Shown here: positions 22,860 through 33,413 of the stretch, piece after piece
How positions within the stretch are numbered: the first letter of the stretch is position 1
Layout of the letters: each line of letters begins with the position of its first letter
Source of the DNA: Micropterix aruncella
Lineage: Eukaryota; Arthropoda; Insecta; Lepidoptera; Micropterigidae
Direction of reading: 5' to 3'
DNA length: 64,000 nt
NCBI GenBank assembly: GCA_944548615.1
Contig: OX155961.1
Location: 24,643,192-24,707,191, forward strand
The notes under the pieces: model-generated
Told to the model about the DNA's origin: nothing
The model's input: the letters and a program-made list of their open reading frames with translations, nothing else
Databases searched by the model: none
Made by a program: the position numbers and the translations under genes

Positions 22860-24300
22860 GTTTATCAAATAGGTGTTTTATGGTTTTTTCCAATTCCAAG
22901 TTTTTCCAGAGGGGTACAACGGGGTTTTGAAGTTTGTATAGATAAACGATTTTAGATGGACTTTTTATTTCGAAACTTTTTAAGATTACTTTAATAAATA
23001 CGTAAGCAAACACTTGTTTTATAATTTTTCAAAATTCAACCCCTAAAGGCGCGAAACAGGGTCCCAAACTTTGTATGAATATACAATATTAGATGTGCTT
23101 TTTATTTCATTTTTTTGTTGGATTACTCTAATAAAAAAACAAGAAAATTTCTCTTTTGTGGTTTTTCAAAATTCAACCCCTAAAGGGGTGAAAAGGGGTT
23201 ATAAAATTCGGACGTAGAAACGATATGGATGGACTTTTTAATTCAAAACTTTGTAAGATTACTCTAATAGACAAATGAAAAAATGGGTGTCCCATGTTTT
23301 TTTAAATTCAACCCCTAAAGATGGGAAACTGGGTTTTAAAGTTTGTATGGATAAACGGTATTAGATGAACCTTATAATTCGAAACTTTGTAAGATTACTC
23401 TAATAAACAAATAAGCAAACAGGTGTTTCGTGTTTTTTCAAATTCCACCACTAAAGGGGTAAAACGGGGTTGGTATGAATAAACGATATAAGATGGACGA
23501 TTTATTTTGAAATTTTGTAGGATTACTCTAATAAACAAATAAGCAAATCCTAAAGGGGTGAAACGGTGTTTTTGGATAAACGATATGAGATTTTTAATTC
23601 GAAACTTTGTAGGTTTTTTTTGGATAAACGATGTTAGATGGACTTTTTAATTCGAAACTTTGTGGGTTTTTTCTAATAAACTATTAGGCAAATAGGTTTT
23701 ATGTTTTTCCAAAATTAAACCCCTAAAGGGGTGAAACGGTGTTTCAAAATTTGTTTGGATAAACGACATTAGATGAACTTTTTAATTTAAAACTTTGCAA
23801 GGTTACTCTAATAAACAAATAAGCAAATACGTCTTTTGTGTTTCTTCAAAATTCAACCCCTAAAGGGGTGGAAAGTGGTTTCAACGTTTGTATGGAGAAA
23901 CGATATAAGATGAACTTTGTAGGATTACTCTAATAAACATCTAAGCAAATATGTGTTTCGTATTTTTTTGAAATTCCACCCCTTAAGGCATAAAAAGGGG
24001 TTTTAAAGTTTGTATGGAGAAACGATATTAGAAAGACTTTTGATTTCAAAACTTTGTAGGATTACTCAAATAAACAAATAATCAAATGCGTATTTCGTGT
24101 TTTTCACCATTCAACCCCTAAAGGCGTTAAAAAGGGGTTTAAAATTTGTATGGAGAAACGATATTAGATGGAATTTGTAGGAATACTCTAATAATCATCT
24201 ATGCAAATACGTATTTAGTATTTATTTTAAATTCAACCGCTAATGGGGCGAAAAGGGGTTTAAATTATATTAAACAAAAAAAGCAAATGTATGTTTCATA
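22860..24300. repeat. Tandem array of about 11 diverged ~135-bp units
   Basis: Each unit has the order AACCCCTAAAGGGGTGAAA, GGGTTTTAAAGTTTGTATGG, ATAAACGATATTAGATGGAC, TTTAATTCGAAACTTTG and AGATTACTCTAATAAACAAA. Recognisable unit starts lie near 22905, 23040, 23174, 23310, 23451, 23549, 23720, 23856, 23980, 24113 and 24234. Unit length varies and some units are shortened, so the array is old. CCCCTAAAGGGG within each unit is a short palindrome. Confidence 0.92.
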
Positions 24301-24309
24301 TTTTTTTAT

Positions 24310-24688
24310 TACCACATATTTCAATTTCAATTTCAATTTATTTCTGCTCCACTAGGTAGGCTTTCCTACACTTGGATGCGTCTTTGCCTCTAAAATTTTA
24401 AATAATGTAATTAATTAAAGAATATTAACTATCATGATATAGTTGTGGCAATATAAATTAATTTTAGTAAATTATAATTGGTTTGAAAACCATTGATAAA
24501 TAGAAAATAATCTAATAATCAAAATTGCTTATCAAAAAAAGAGCTCAATGTCTGTAGTCATAATTATCAAGGCAAAAATATGATGGTCGTGAAAATAAAT
24601 AGGGGTATATTAAAAATATCTAAATTTAAGTTAATTGTCAAATCTAGCAATATAGCCGTCGTCGATAAAAATAAAAATAAAAACTACG
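24310..24688 (-). repeat. 3' untranslated region and (ATTGAA)n tail of a LINE
   Basis: Plus-strand TTTCAATTTCAATTTCAAT (about 24320-24340) is a hexamer tail on the minus strand, directly after the tandem array. It follows the stop of the RT fragment at 24689. A similar tail occurs at about 46938-46955. Confidence 0.75.
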
Positions 24689-25180
24689 CTATTTGGCAAA
24701 GTTGATTATCATGAATTTTCCGTTATTATACATTAGGATGCTCTTGGAATAAGAATTCAAGTCGTATACAGGATTCTTGACTAGGCCATTAAATAAGACT
24801 TTTTTAAATTGGTTCTTTCCAAGACTTCTGATATGTGTTGGGACCTTGTTATAATAACACAGGCTTTGGTGAAGGAAACTGTTGCGCACTTTACTAAGCC
24901 TGTGCCGATTTAGATGTAGATCAAATTTATTTCTTGTATTGCGTTGATGGAAATCGCTATTCGCCGGGACATCCGATATGTGCTTACGAGCGAACATAAT
25001 ATTTGGTTGGATATAGCACGAGTACATCGTCATGATTCCCGACTCGATGAAAAACGGCTTACACGAAGTTCTTGGAGAAGCTCTGTAAAGACTGCATAAA
25101 GCCCTTTTCTGAAGGATAAGAATCCTCTTCGAATTTGCTGCCATTCCCCAAAACATTAGACCATAGGTGGTGATAAGGGG
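24689..25180 (-). pseudogene. C-terminal RT fragment of a CR1/Jockey-type LINE
   Basis: About 160 residues starting near 25180. MFWGMAANSKRILILQKRAL is the thumb-region motif (FWG...KRI..LQKRA) common in CR1/Jockey RTs, followed by LYRASPRTSCKPFF, HNTRNK-like positions (RNTRNKFDLHL) and SFLHQSLCYYNKVPTHIRS (usual 'S....YN.LP..IR'). All catalytic blocks lie upstream and are absent, so this is a 5'-truncated copy with the reading frame of the tail intact. Confidence 0.83.
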
Positions 25181-25420
25181 TAAATAACCCTAGAAATCAA
25201 AATAGAACCTGAGTCGCGCGCGACAGTTCCCGGACGCGAGAAGACGCTAAAGTCTCATTATAAATTCATCATTTGTCTTGATAACATGCGTAGCGCAAGC
25301 ACCGCGGTCGTAACATCTTCACGCCTTAACTTAAGTAGTTGATCATCATGAAGTACATATTGATAGGGGAACAGAGAAGGACGTTGGATACCTTTATATA
25401 TTACACGCTAAAACTTACCA
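25180..25420. other. Intergenic DNA, no gene seen
   Basis: Contains a CpG-rich stretch (GAGTCGCGCGCGACAG near 25211) that is a short palindrome, otherwise nothing recognisable. Confidence 0.4.
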
Positions 25421-25422
25421 CT

Positions 25423-25448
25423 TAGCTGAAGGGTTAACCCTTCAGCTA
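25423..25448. repeat. Perfect 26-bp palindrome centred on TTAA
   Basis: TAGCTGAAGGGTT followed by its exact complement. The right half is the end of the TTAA-flanked element that starts at 25438. The left half would be the same end in mirror image, as if two ends met on one TTAA. Confidence 0.93.
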
Positions 25449-25924
25449 CGTAACGACCAAATTTGAACACCGTTGACTACGTAACGACGAATATTGGCGG
25501 CTTGCTTCCGGAGCGCACAGTAATATTATTTTCTAATTCGAACGCATCCTAAAATCCATACTAAATATCTTAATTTTTCCATAGACACATAGACGGCCGC
25601 TAAAATAATTTCGCGCGTCATTTCGCGGATATTTCTGGTATAATTCCATTGTCAAAAATCATATTTTTTTTTATCGAGAAATTATCAAAAATTTTATTGG
25701 TTTTTATGAGCTAATATATAAATATTTTTGTATGTAAATGAGCAAAACGAGGCATTAAACTTGATAGAGAATCTAATAAAGATTACGATAGTATTTACAA
25801 TTTCTAAATAGCATTCCGTATTTTTCCGTAAGACAAGTACAAGTTAGAAATGCCGAGTTTTTTTCACTTTTTCGATTTTTTCATATTCACCCATAACTAG
25901 CTGTTGACGGCGGCTTCGCACACG
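25438..25924 (+). mobile_element. TTAA-flanked non-autonomous element, copy 1
   Basis: Bounded by TTAA at 25434-25437 and 25925-25928. It begins CCCTTCAGCTACGTAACGAC and continues with a second CTACGTAACGACGAATATTG block. An inverted relative at about 40850-41273 matches over most of its length. There is no coding capacity. The right end (GCACACG) does not mirror the left end, so the right boundary is less certain. Confidence 0.72.
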
Positions 25925-25972
25925 TTAAATTTGGGGTAAGATAAATCCCTTTTTCCCAATCAAGTGGAAAAA

Positions 25973-26014
25973 GGGATCAATAGTCATTAGATGAAACAGG
26001 GGGGACCAAGGACT
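25973..26014. repeat. 42-bp dispersed segment, second copy at 41274-41315
   Basis: GGGATCAATAGTCATTAGAT followed by GAAACAGGGGGGACCAAGGA; the second copy differs at one base in this stretch. Both copies lie next to TTAA-flanked elements but on different sides of them. Confidence 0.9.
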
Positions 26015-26029
26015 AATAAGACTTTTTAA

Positions 26030-26588
26030 TGGTTTCCTTAAAGTGACTTTTACCTGATGAAAAAATATCATGTCGCCGGCATATACGAGTTGCCAAAACG
26101 TGCTATGGCATTGAGCAATCTAATACCCTATATAATCAATGCTCTTAGCAAAATTGCGAAAAATCGGATTCGATTATTCTTCACCGGAAGTATTCAAATG
26201 TTTATTTTCCTCATCGATAGTATTCGCCTAAATTTATTGTCAGTAGTATCAGCTGGCGTTGTATTAATTATGGAAAGGCAGAAAGCGTTGCCGTTTCTGG
26301 GTTCATAATGTAGCAGTAGAAGTCGCGTTATCAGACGGGCAGTTAGCGTTTAATGACTCTCAACGTGCAATATGGTAACAATTATTAATGTGTTGGCCGC
26401 TTCCCTCCTTATAAAATAGCGGCTACCGCCTAGCAAATTGTTGTTTTTATACGTGACTAACGTCATGCCTGCGAAATTACTCTATTTTAACGCCATTTTC
26501 TCCTAAAATACCCATTTTACAGCTTGAATAACGTTGAGCTGCTAGAAGCTGAATTAAATAAGATGACCTACATTGCAAAGAATATCAT
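26030..26588. other. Intergenic DNA, no gene seen
   Basis: A segment at about 26070-26125 (GCCGGCATATACGAGTTGCC) has a diverged match at about 43475-43525 (GCCGGCATAGAAGAGTTCCC), indicating an old repeat. The open frame 26057-26308 has no motif. Confidence 0.45.
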
Positions 26589-28540
26589 GAATAATTTATT
26601 TATTTTTATTTATTTATTTTTGTTTATTCAATTATTACTAATCAACATAACAGTAAAACCAATGCATTGAAAAGTAAAATTAATAAAGATATTACCATAA
26701 CTATACAAATAGAATGATACGTATAATACTAGCTATCATGTAAAAATAAATAATTAATAGCTTGCAATTTAAACAAGTGAGGGTTGGCGGTAAAAATATC
26801 GAAATCTGGTGCCATCGAGTGAATTTCATTTAAGCGCCGCAAAGCACGCGCCAACAAGTTCCACCTCGTAAGGTTAGTGCGCGAGAACGGCTCCGCGAAA
26901 AGATGGTGCGATCGAGTACGGAGATAATTATTTGGTATGAATAGATCCACCTTTGCTAGTAAGCTAGGGTTATCAGTTTTACCACGAATTAGATTGAAAA
27001 CATAGGACATGGTCAGCATTTCTCTTCTGAGACAGAGAGAATTATAGCCAACCATGCCTGTGATAAATGCAGTCGGATACAAAAATGGATAATATCCGTA
27101 CTGCTTGAAGTACAGAAATCTCAAAAAACACTTCTGTACCTTTTCCAGCATGAGGGTATAAGTATCTTCATGTGGATTCCAAATAGGTGCATTCGTTTCC
27201 ATGCGACTTCTAACAATCGAGTTGTACAACGTGCGCATAACCCGAATATTATTGAAGTGTTTGGATTGCCGTATTACAAACCCTAGAAGCTTGAAAGAAG
27301 TTGGAGATAGTTGTCTAATATGTTCCTTGAAGTTTAACTTGGGGTCGAAAAAAACTCCCAAGTCCTTGACTTCAGTAACTCTGGGAAGCACACATCCAGC
27401 GATGGAGTAATCATACATCAGATGATCAGGCGACCTTGTGTATGTCATCACTGCACATTTGTTAATATTGAAGTGAAGGTTACGAGCTTGGCTCCATGCA
27501 TAAACTGCATCAATATCACGCTGGAAGAGCTCGCAGGCCTCAGCACTTCCAGTTGATAAAAACAATTTGACGTCATCAGCAAACATTAGACAACGTGCAG
27601 ATGTGACTACTTTACTCAGATTATTAACAAATAAGTTGAATAACAAAGGCCCTAAGTTTGATCCTTGGCTAACCCCCGATTGAGTGTTGTATAGTTTGGA
27701 TTCAAAATTGCCAAATTTAACGAATTGCTGGCGGCCCCCCAAGTAATCTGCGAAAAGTTTCAACAGTTTACTCGAGAATCCAGCAGCAGCCAGTTCTCGG
27801 AGTAACGCATCGTTGTCGACTCTGTCAAAGGCCTTCTTGAAATCCAAATACACGACATCCACTTGTCCCCTTGAGGTGCTATCCAACTCATCAGTAACAT
27901 AATCTGTAAAAACGGATAGGTTGGTAGTTGTGGAACGATTAGGACGGAACCCGTGTTGGGCATCCGATAGTGTACCGCATAGTTGGGTATAAATTTCTCG
28001 GTGAAGAATCGTCTCGAAAAGCTTAGGAAAGGCTGATAACACTGCAATCGGCCTGTAATTATCAACCTGCACCTTATCGCCACTTTTTGGTATTGGAGCT
28101 ACTCTAGATATCTTCCACTTATAGGGGTATACTGCAGATTCCAACGATCTGTTAAATATATACATCAGGGGTTGTATAAAAGACTCACAACATGCTTTAA
28201 TAACATAAGGAGGAACTCCATCAGGTCCAATAGTGCGGACTGATTTCAGCTTGCGTATTGCAAACCGAATATCATCTTTAGTGATACTGTGGACGTTGAC
28301 GCATGAAGAATTTGCGTCACTCGACATAATAGTCGCTTCAGCGGCGACAGCGTCTAAGGCCGGTATGTTCGGTAGAAACACTGATGAGAAGTAATTCGCA
28401 AAAACATCAGCGGCTGCAGCACCCGAATATGTAGCCTCATTATAGACCACATTCAGGGGTACCCCACCAGCAGTTCGCTGACTACGAACATATTCCCAAA
28501 AGATAAATAATAACCGTTTAGGGCCCATATGAAGGGTTAC
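26589..28540 (-). mobile_element. CR1/Jockey-type non-LTR retrotransposon, 5'-truncated, intact RT frame
   Basis: Consists of the ORF2 part encoding RT (26729-28528), a short 3' region and an A/T-rich tail of AAATA-type repeats (about 26589-26632). The endonuclease and ORF1 are absent; the 5' break lies within the segment just before the RT, near 28540. The closely following block on the 5' side is a Penelope terminal repeat (28575-28760). Confidence 0.87.
26729..28528 (-). CDS. Reverse transcriptase (CR1/Jockey-type ORF2, 5'-truncated)
   Basis: 599 codons without a stop. From the N-terminus: the pre-RT segment DVFANYFSSVF (residues 41-51), GPDGVPPYVIK (101-111), DNYRPIAVLSAFPKLFE (156-172), QHGFRPNRSTTTNL (191-204), the palm Asp in VDVVYLDFKKAFDRV (223-237), GVSQGSNLGPLLFNLFVNNL (285-304) and the catalytic FADDVKLF (316-323). 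Next come NKC (about 356) and the thumb region with DLGVFFDPKLNF, HFNNIRVMRTLY and CLRREMLTM. An intact endonuclease would lie upstream and is not there, so the ATG at 28528 is internal to the original ORF2. The frame is open but the copy cannot be autonomous. Confidence 0.9.
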   Translation of the reverse strand: MGPKRLLFIFWEYVRSQRTAGGVPLNVVYNEATYSGAAAADVFANYFSSVFLPNIPALDAVAAEATIMSSDANSSCVNVHSITKDDIRFAIRKLKSVRTIGPDGVPPYVIKACCESFIQPLMYIFNRSLESAVYPYKWKISRVAPIPKSGDKVQVDNYRPIAVLSAFPKLFETILHREIYTQLCGTLSDAQHGFRPNRSTTTNLSVFTDYVTDELDSTSRGQVDVVYLDFKKAFDRVDNDALLRELAAAGFSSKLLKLFADYLGGRQQFVKFGNFESKLYNTQSGVSQGSNLGPLLFNLFVNNLSKVVTSARCLMFADDVKLFLSTGSAEACELFQRDIDAVYAWSQARNLHFNINKCAVMTYTRSPDHLMYDYSIAGCVLPRVTEVKDLGVFFDPKLNFKEHIRQLSPTSFKLLGFVIRQSKHFNNIRVMRTLYNSIVRSRMETNAPIWNPHEDTYTLMLEKVQKCFLRFLYFKQYGYYPFLYPTAFITGMVGYNSLCLRREMLTMSYVFNLIRGKTDNPSLLAKVDLFIPNNYLRTRSHHLFAEPFSRTNLTRWNLLARALRRLNEIHSMAPDFDIFTANPHLFKLQAINYLFLHDS

Positions 28541-28574
28541 GGGAAAGAACGATCAGTCAATTAAAAAAAAAATG

Positions 28575-28760
28575 GTAAATCAATATAAAATCGAAGACTA
28601 TCGCGGTTGTTTGACAATATAAATTGGATAGAAACGAATTTACCTCGGGAAATTTGTAGCACCCGATGTTTCGGTGACGTTGCAGCCGCCGTTGTCCAGA
28701 GTAGACTGAAAGAGCTGTCAATCAGTTGTTCCGAAAGGGCGCATACCGCAATGTAGGTAT
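28575..28760 (-). repeat. Penelope-like terminal block (solo)
   Basis: On the minus strand it reads CTCTGGACAACGGCGGCTGC, then CACCGAAACATCGGGTGCTA and CGAGGTAAATTCGTTTCTAT. It aligns along its length with 36770-36945 on the plus strand. No coding sequence is attached. Confidence 0.75.
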
Positions 28761-28769
28761 GCGGTAATT

Positions 28770-30320
28770 CAATTTTTAAAATCTACTTACTTAATATATG
28801 ACCATTAGGCAGGGTTTGTTTAAGTTAGAACCAAACAACAAATATATTGTCTGCAAACCAAATATGACAGACAGACCTTCTAGGTCTAATTGGTTGTGCG
28901 ATTTCGCCTCATTCGGATATGCTAGCATATTTATATGCATAGAGCTATGTTTTTCGCTATAATAATGTTTGTTTTTAATTATTCCTCATGTACAACAGTA
29001 TGCATGTCCTTGTATTTTATTCTTGTACGTTATAAATAAATAAATTTTAAAGGAAAATATAAATTCCAATGAGTTTCAGCATCTTAAGTAAATAAAATAA
29101 ACATGAATTAATATAATCAGATCATATAAACAGTGAAAATATAAAAAAAACATAACTAAAATAATAATAGTGTAATTCTAAATAATAATATCAAAACAAG
29201 TCAAAAATAAACAAAAAATCAATGCGATGAATATGTAGCTACTTTTATAGGTGATATTTTTTGATTACTATTGCTTAATGTATGTAATAAATATGAAAGC
29301 CATCGAGTCAGAAAATGTTCCCATGAATATTTATATAAAACTCTAAATTAAATGGGTACAATGTTTGAAAAGTCATGGCCCCAAATTCAGTCAGATCAGA
29401 TAGGGTTGCTTATAAGCGTCTGCTTAATATTTTTGGAATGATAGATCCTCCACCTTTCTATTTAGTTGAGTGGGGCTTTTCTAAGGTCTTTATGAGCCTT
29501 GTAACACTGCGACCATTGCTGATGTGTTCGTATCCTCCACCTTTGTAATAGTGGTAGGGAGTAGACTATATAAATTATTTCTAAGGTATAATTAGCTTGT
29601 TTGTACTCTTTCCTCTCTTATTCGGGGTGCGCATAAAAGGAAGCTTCCGCTGGTATGGTGAGAATAAATATCAGAATTATTTGCAGTTTGTTAGGTGCTG
29701 TCGCCGACAAAGTCCGAAAACACAGTCATTATCAATGAGAGATTGATAAAATATATGACATACCATACAGAAGGTTAATATGAATATTTGGTCTGTTGGC
29801 TAGATAGATAGTGTAGAGGAAATGCAAGGAATTGAAGTGGAAAAGGAAGGGCAGAGAATGAATAATAATTTCATGATAAATTCAACCTGTCTGGCATATA
29901 TTAAGCACTATTTTATGAAAGCTGAATACGTCATAGTCCTTACATTGTTAAATATCTTTGCATTGTTAAATATCCTTGCATTATCCTTGCATTGTTAAAT
30001 AATTCACGATTTGATTCTACTTACACTAGAGACTTTTTTAAAAGTAAAAAAATATAAAAGAGGTCAGAATGCCTGTTCGATGCATCCGAAGCTTAACAAG
30101 CGGCTAGTAAGTGTATAAATATGTATTTGTGAATATATAAGTGAGTCTGCTAACAGGGCATAGACAAGATGCCATTCGGCCGGCGAGAAGCTGTCTGAGC
30201 GGTCAAGACGAAATGTTCAGCGGTCCGGAAGGCCGTAAGACATATTATTGGTGAGCGTTAACGCCTCAGCGACGCCCGACCGGGAGGAAATGTAATCACC
30301 ATTGATAGAATATATTTCGC
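28770..30320. other. AT-rich intergenic DNA, no gene
   Basis: Strongly AT-rich to about 29300. The only identified item is the 70-bp repeat at 29474-29546 shared with 9341-9415. A G/C-richer patch at about 30150-30480 carries a 72-codon frame with no motif. Confidence 0.45.
29474..29546 (+). repeat. Short dispersed repeat, partner of 9341-9415
   Basis: GTAACACTGCGACCATTGCT and flanking bases match the minus strand at 9341-9415. Confidence 0.75.
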
Positions 30321-30580
30321 CTCGGTGGTGATGCTGATGGGGAGCGGCATATTTAGAAGTCGGATGCGGCGGGTAAACATTACGTTTATGGAAATGATTA
30401 TTCGCGAAGGGGGAGATTTTTCCGTTCTTGAGGCGTCCGGGGCGGTAGAAGAGGCGGATGTGTCAGGACGATGCGGTGCAAATTCGCTGATGGCTGGCGT
30501 TGAACATATTGATTATGCAAGAAACGGCAGATTTGCCGCCTAAGAACTTTATCCATAGTTTTGTGGATATCAGAATATCA

Positions 30581-30620
30581 GGATTACAAGCTGTTTCAAT
30601 CCTGAAGCAGCTTGTAATCC
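30581..30620. repeat. Perfect 13-bp stem hairpin
   Basis: GGATTACAAGCTG and CAGCTTGTAATCC separated by 14 bases. It sits just upstream of where RTE coding similarity begins. Confidence 0.93.
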
Positions 30621-30629
30621 TTACTCATA

Positions 30630-30975
30630 ATCAAAGTGGCTTCGTAGCTGGGAAAGGCACATCAGAAGCTATTCAAACAGTTCGCATACTGCTAAAAAAG
30701 GCAACATCCAACTTGACAAACCTCCATATGGATTTTATAGATTTGGAAAAGGCATTTGGTTAAATCCCCCGAAAACTCATCTTGAAAGCAATGAGACAGC
30801 AACTAGTACCTGAATTAATTATAAACCTTATTGTACAGATCCGTCACAACACAGGCAATATGTACAAATCTGTCACTAATAAAGTCTTTAGTCCTGCAGG
30901 TAGAGGCGAGGTTTTTAAGATTAAAGTCATGGTACATCAAGGTTCCACTCTAAGCCCATTGCTATTTATTACCAC
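30630..30975 (+). pseudogene. RTE-type LINE, RT core fragment (first part)
   Basis: QSGFVAGKGTSEAIQTVRIL is the RTE-type 'Q.GF..G.GT.DAI...R.L' block. MDFIDLEKAFG follows (the palm block, where the second Asp of the usual AFD/AYD is Gly). After a stop at about 30762, PRKLILKAMRQQLV continues in another frame, then MVHQGSTLSPLLFITTV (usual 'GLHQGS.LSP.LF'). The fragment ends abruptly at 30975, where a BEL LTR begins. The YADD-containing part is missing. Confidence 0.8.
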
Positions 30976-32073
30976 TGTACGAATTATCACTTGCATTCTC
31001 TAATATGGGTGGCTGTTCGCGAGAGATCGATTCTTAGAAGCTTATATTCCTCTTTCACATGCTCGAGCCACCCCATAACAGACATAAATAACAGACACTG
31101 AAACAAAATACGGCTCATTCAAATATTAAAATCATCCGCAAGGAAGCCCTAACTAAATACGCAGGACAAAATTCCTTGAAAGGTCCTGGTAATAATATAT
31201 CGCCTTCTTCAAGGGCCGAAGACCCCTAATTAAATATCAGCCTGTCATTTCTCGCAGCAGAGATATCGAGGGTGTCGACCGATTACAAAAAATCGTAAAC
31301 GCGGCAAGCCGCTCTCGCAACCTTCTTATATTAAAACAAATGTGGTAATCTCAAAATAATCGCACTGTTTGAGGTAATTAGGAGGCTATTAATTATTCGA
31401 CTGAAAGCTTGGATTAAATCAAATACTTATAATTATGCTAAATATTCGAAGTAATTTTAAGTACTAAATATGATGTATTATTAATGTTTAAATCTACTAT
31501 TCTCGCTATAAACCTAATGATAATGTAGTAGTAATACATATTATAGAAAATTACCTTCAATGAGGTGAGATTAAATTAAGTTAAAAATGTAAGCCTGATT
31601 GAATAATATGTACTCTCGCTAAGCCACACCCCTTAACCCTCAGTGGGCCGGTCTCTTACCGCCGCCATTGCCTTTTAACCAATCACGGGTTAGAGTGGCG
31701 GGGCTTTAGCGAGGCAAGTGAACGATTTTGGAAAATCGAACAGTCACAAAAATACCGAGGTCGAGAATGAACGACCCTTAAGCGGCGGGATAATAGTGTA
31801 CATACGGCAGCTCCTTGGCTGGTCACGTACTCGCGCGCATAATTTAAGTGTATACTGTAACTCACGAGTAAATTGAGTGACAATAAACGTTCCTTTGAAA
31901 TAAACTCTTTCACTATGTGATCATCTAATAGAGTGTGAACCAGATACGGGAGACTACTCGGCGGCCAGGAAGAACGAGAGAACGCGAAGGTAAATAACAT
32001 TTACAGTCCACAAAAACCACCCTTCAGCAGTAGGAGAAACCCACAGGAAATTAACTGATGGATTTTATAACCA
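30976..32073 (+). mobile_element. BEL/Pao long terminal repeat (5' LTR of a truncated copy)
   Basis: Begins TGTACGAATTATCAC and ends GGATTTTATAACCA. It matches the LTR at 59416-60514 (opposite strand) over its full ~1.1 kb with only scattered differences. A 105-codon frame present in both is not functional coding. The LTR is followed by a leader and the start of gag, so this is not a solo LTR. Confidence 0.9.
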
Positions 32074-32135
32074 TAAGTGATCCATCGCAGCCGGATGAAA
32101 AATAAAGAAAAGAATCTTGAAAAATAAATTATACG

Positions 32136-32390
32136 ATGGAGCCGACCGCAGAAAAATCGAACGTATCGAGGCGGACCTGGTCACAAAGCAGCAGGAGGAG
32201 TGAAAGAGTTCAGGAAGTGAAAGAAGCATCAGAACAGCTGAGGCGGGTCACCAGAGAACAAGCAAAGGTAGCCGCGGAAAAGAAAAATTGGAATCAGAGG
32301 CGATAACGCAAAGGGAACAACTCCGAGATACCTAAGAGATAGCGACGGCAAAACGCAGATCGCAGGCGGCAGGAGCGGCGGCTACGATCG
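32136..32390 (+). pseudogene. BEL/Pao gag, N-terminal fragment
   Basis: The ATG at 32136 opens a 56-codon Arg/Glu/Ser-rich frame ending at 32304. The preceding base composition and an adjacent frame (to about 32390, Ala-rich with QREQLRDT) indicate a frameshift near 32280. The charged, coiled-coil-like N-terminus about 60 bp after the LTR is typical of BEL gag. The sequence is cut at about 32390 by a fragment of repeat family A. No pol remains in this copy. Confidence 0.65.
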
Positions 32391-32440
32391 CTTACGCGGC
32401 CTCTACCTGTTGCATTACAGCGGTAATTCAATTTGAATTT
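32388..32440. repeat. Fragment of repeat family A (diverged subfamily)
   Basis: TCGCTTACGCGGCCTCTACC, then TGTTGCATTACAGCGGTAAT, nearly identical to 20905-20962. It sits exactly between the gag fragment and the resumed RTE sequence. Confidence 0.88.
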
Positions 32441-32946
32441 GAGAGACTTGGAGACAAATAACAGGCGTTATGTGCGACCGAAAAATTTCCCATAAGGTCA
32501 AAGGTAAATGTATAAGACATCCAGTAGACCTGTTGTATTGTATGGATCAGAATGTTGGCGACTAACAAACATCTTAATAAATTACATACAACAGCAGGTG
32601 TCACACTATTAGACAAAATCTGAAATGAGTACATAAGGGGAACTTTTATCGTTCGAACTTTTAACGTTTACACCGATAACTGACAAAGTCAAATAAAGAC
32701 GTCTCCGGTGGTACATTCACGTCCAGCGGGTCGCAGATGATCACATGGATAAGGTTGCCCTAGACCTGCCAACGACGAAACGTGCACGTGGAAAACCACT
32801 CGCCACCTGGTTGACGACGGTCAAGATAGACCCGAGAGAAGCTCAACTCGACGCCGACACAGCACAAGATTGTGCTCAGTGGAAAATAAGGACACGAAAG
32901 GCCGACCCCAAGTAAGTGGGACAGGGTATAGGAGGAAGAAGAAAAG
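32441..32946 (+). pseudogene. RTE-type LINE, C-terminal part and tail
   Basis: TWRQITGVMCDRKISHKVKG continues, after a frameshift, with YKTSSRPVVLYGSECW, the highly conserved RTE post-RT motif (usual 'RP..LYGSECW'). Further on are RRLRWYIHVQR and KRARGKPLATWLTTVKIDPR, ending in IRTRKADPK before the stop at 32913. A GAAGAAGAA tail follows (about 32930-32945), the usual 3' end of RTE. With the fragment at 30630-30975 it forms one element split by the BEL piece and the family A fragment. Confidence 0.87.
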
Positions 32947-32949
32947 GAT

Positions 32950-33270
32950 GTAGGATAGAGTAGGATAAAATCATTAGGAAATTAGTATTTTGGCCTGGGC
33001 CCTCCTAATCTAGCTAATTCCTTTCTATTCCTCTTCATCATCACCTATCTTATTCGTATTACATTACAGTATTCATATTATTCGTTTATCGTGGTTTATA
33101 TTAATCGCTTATTACTTATATCTTAATTGGGTGGATGTGGTAAAATTATGCTATAGCCATTTCAAGTTGAGCAGGGAATGATATTAAAAATTATCCACCC
33201 CAGAACATATCGCCAACTCACCAATGAACTATATATTTTATTTTATTTTTTTTTATTTAATGAAAAGCAC
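32950..33270. other. AT-rich spacer, no gene
   Basis: No coding or structural signal recognised between the RTE tail and the Tigger element. Confidence 0.45.
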
Positions 33271-33413
33271 AATACAGTAGAGCCTTGATAATCCGAACTA
33301 GCAAAAACTAACCCCTGTTCGGACTCACGAAGCGTTCGGATTATAGTATGTAAGGAGAAAAAAAAACATTTTTATTCTTAAAATAGTGTTTAATTATATA
33401 CATAGTTTAAGAG

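Noticed and set aside
22860..24300. CRISPR-like array of direct repeats
   Set aside because: Units are ~135 bp, diverged throughout and lack the constant-repeat/variable-spacer pattern, and the genome is eukaryotic.
31683..32000. 105-codon frame conserved in two places (also 59489-59806)
   Set aside because: It lies wholly inside the BEL LTR, and the conservation is explained by LTR identity.
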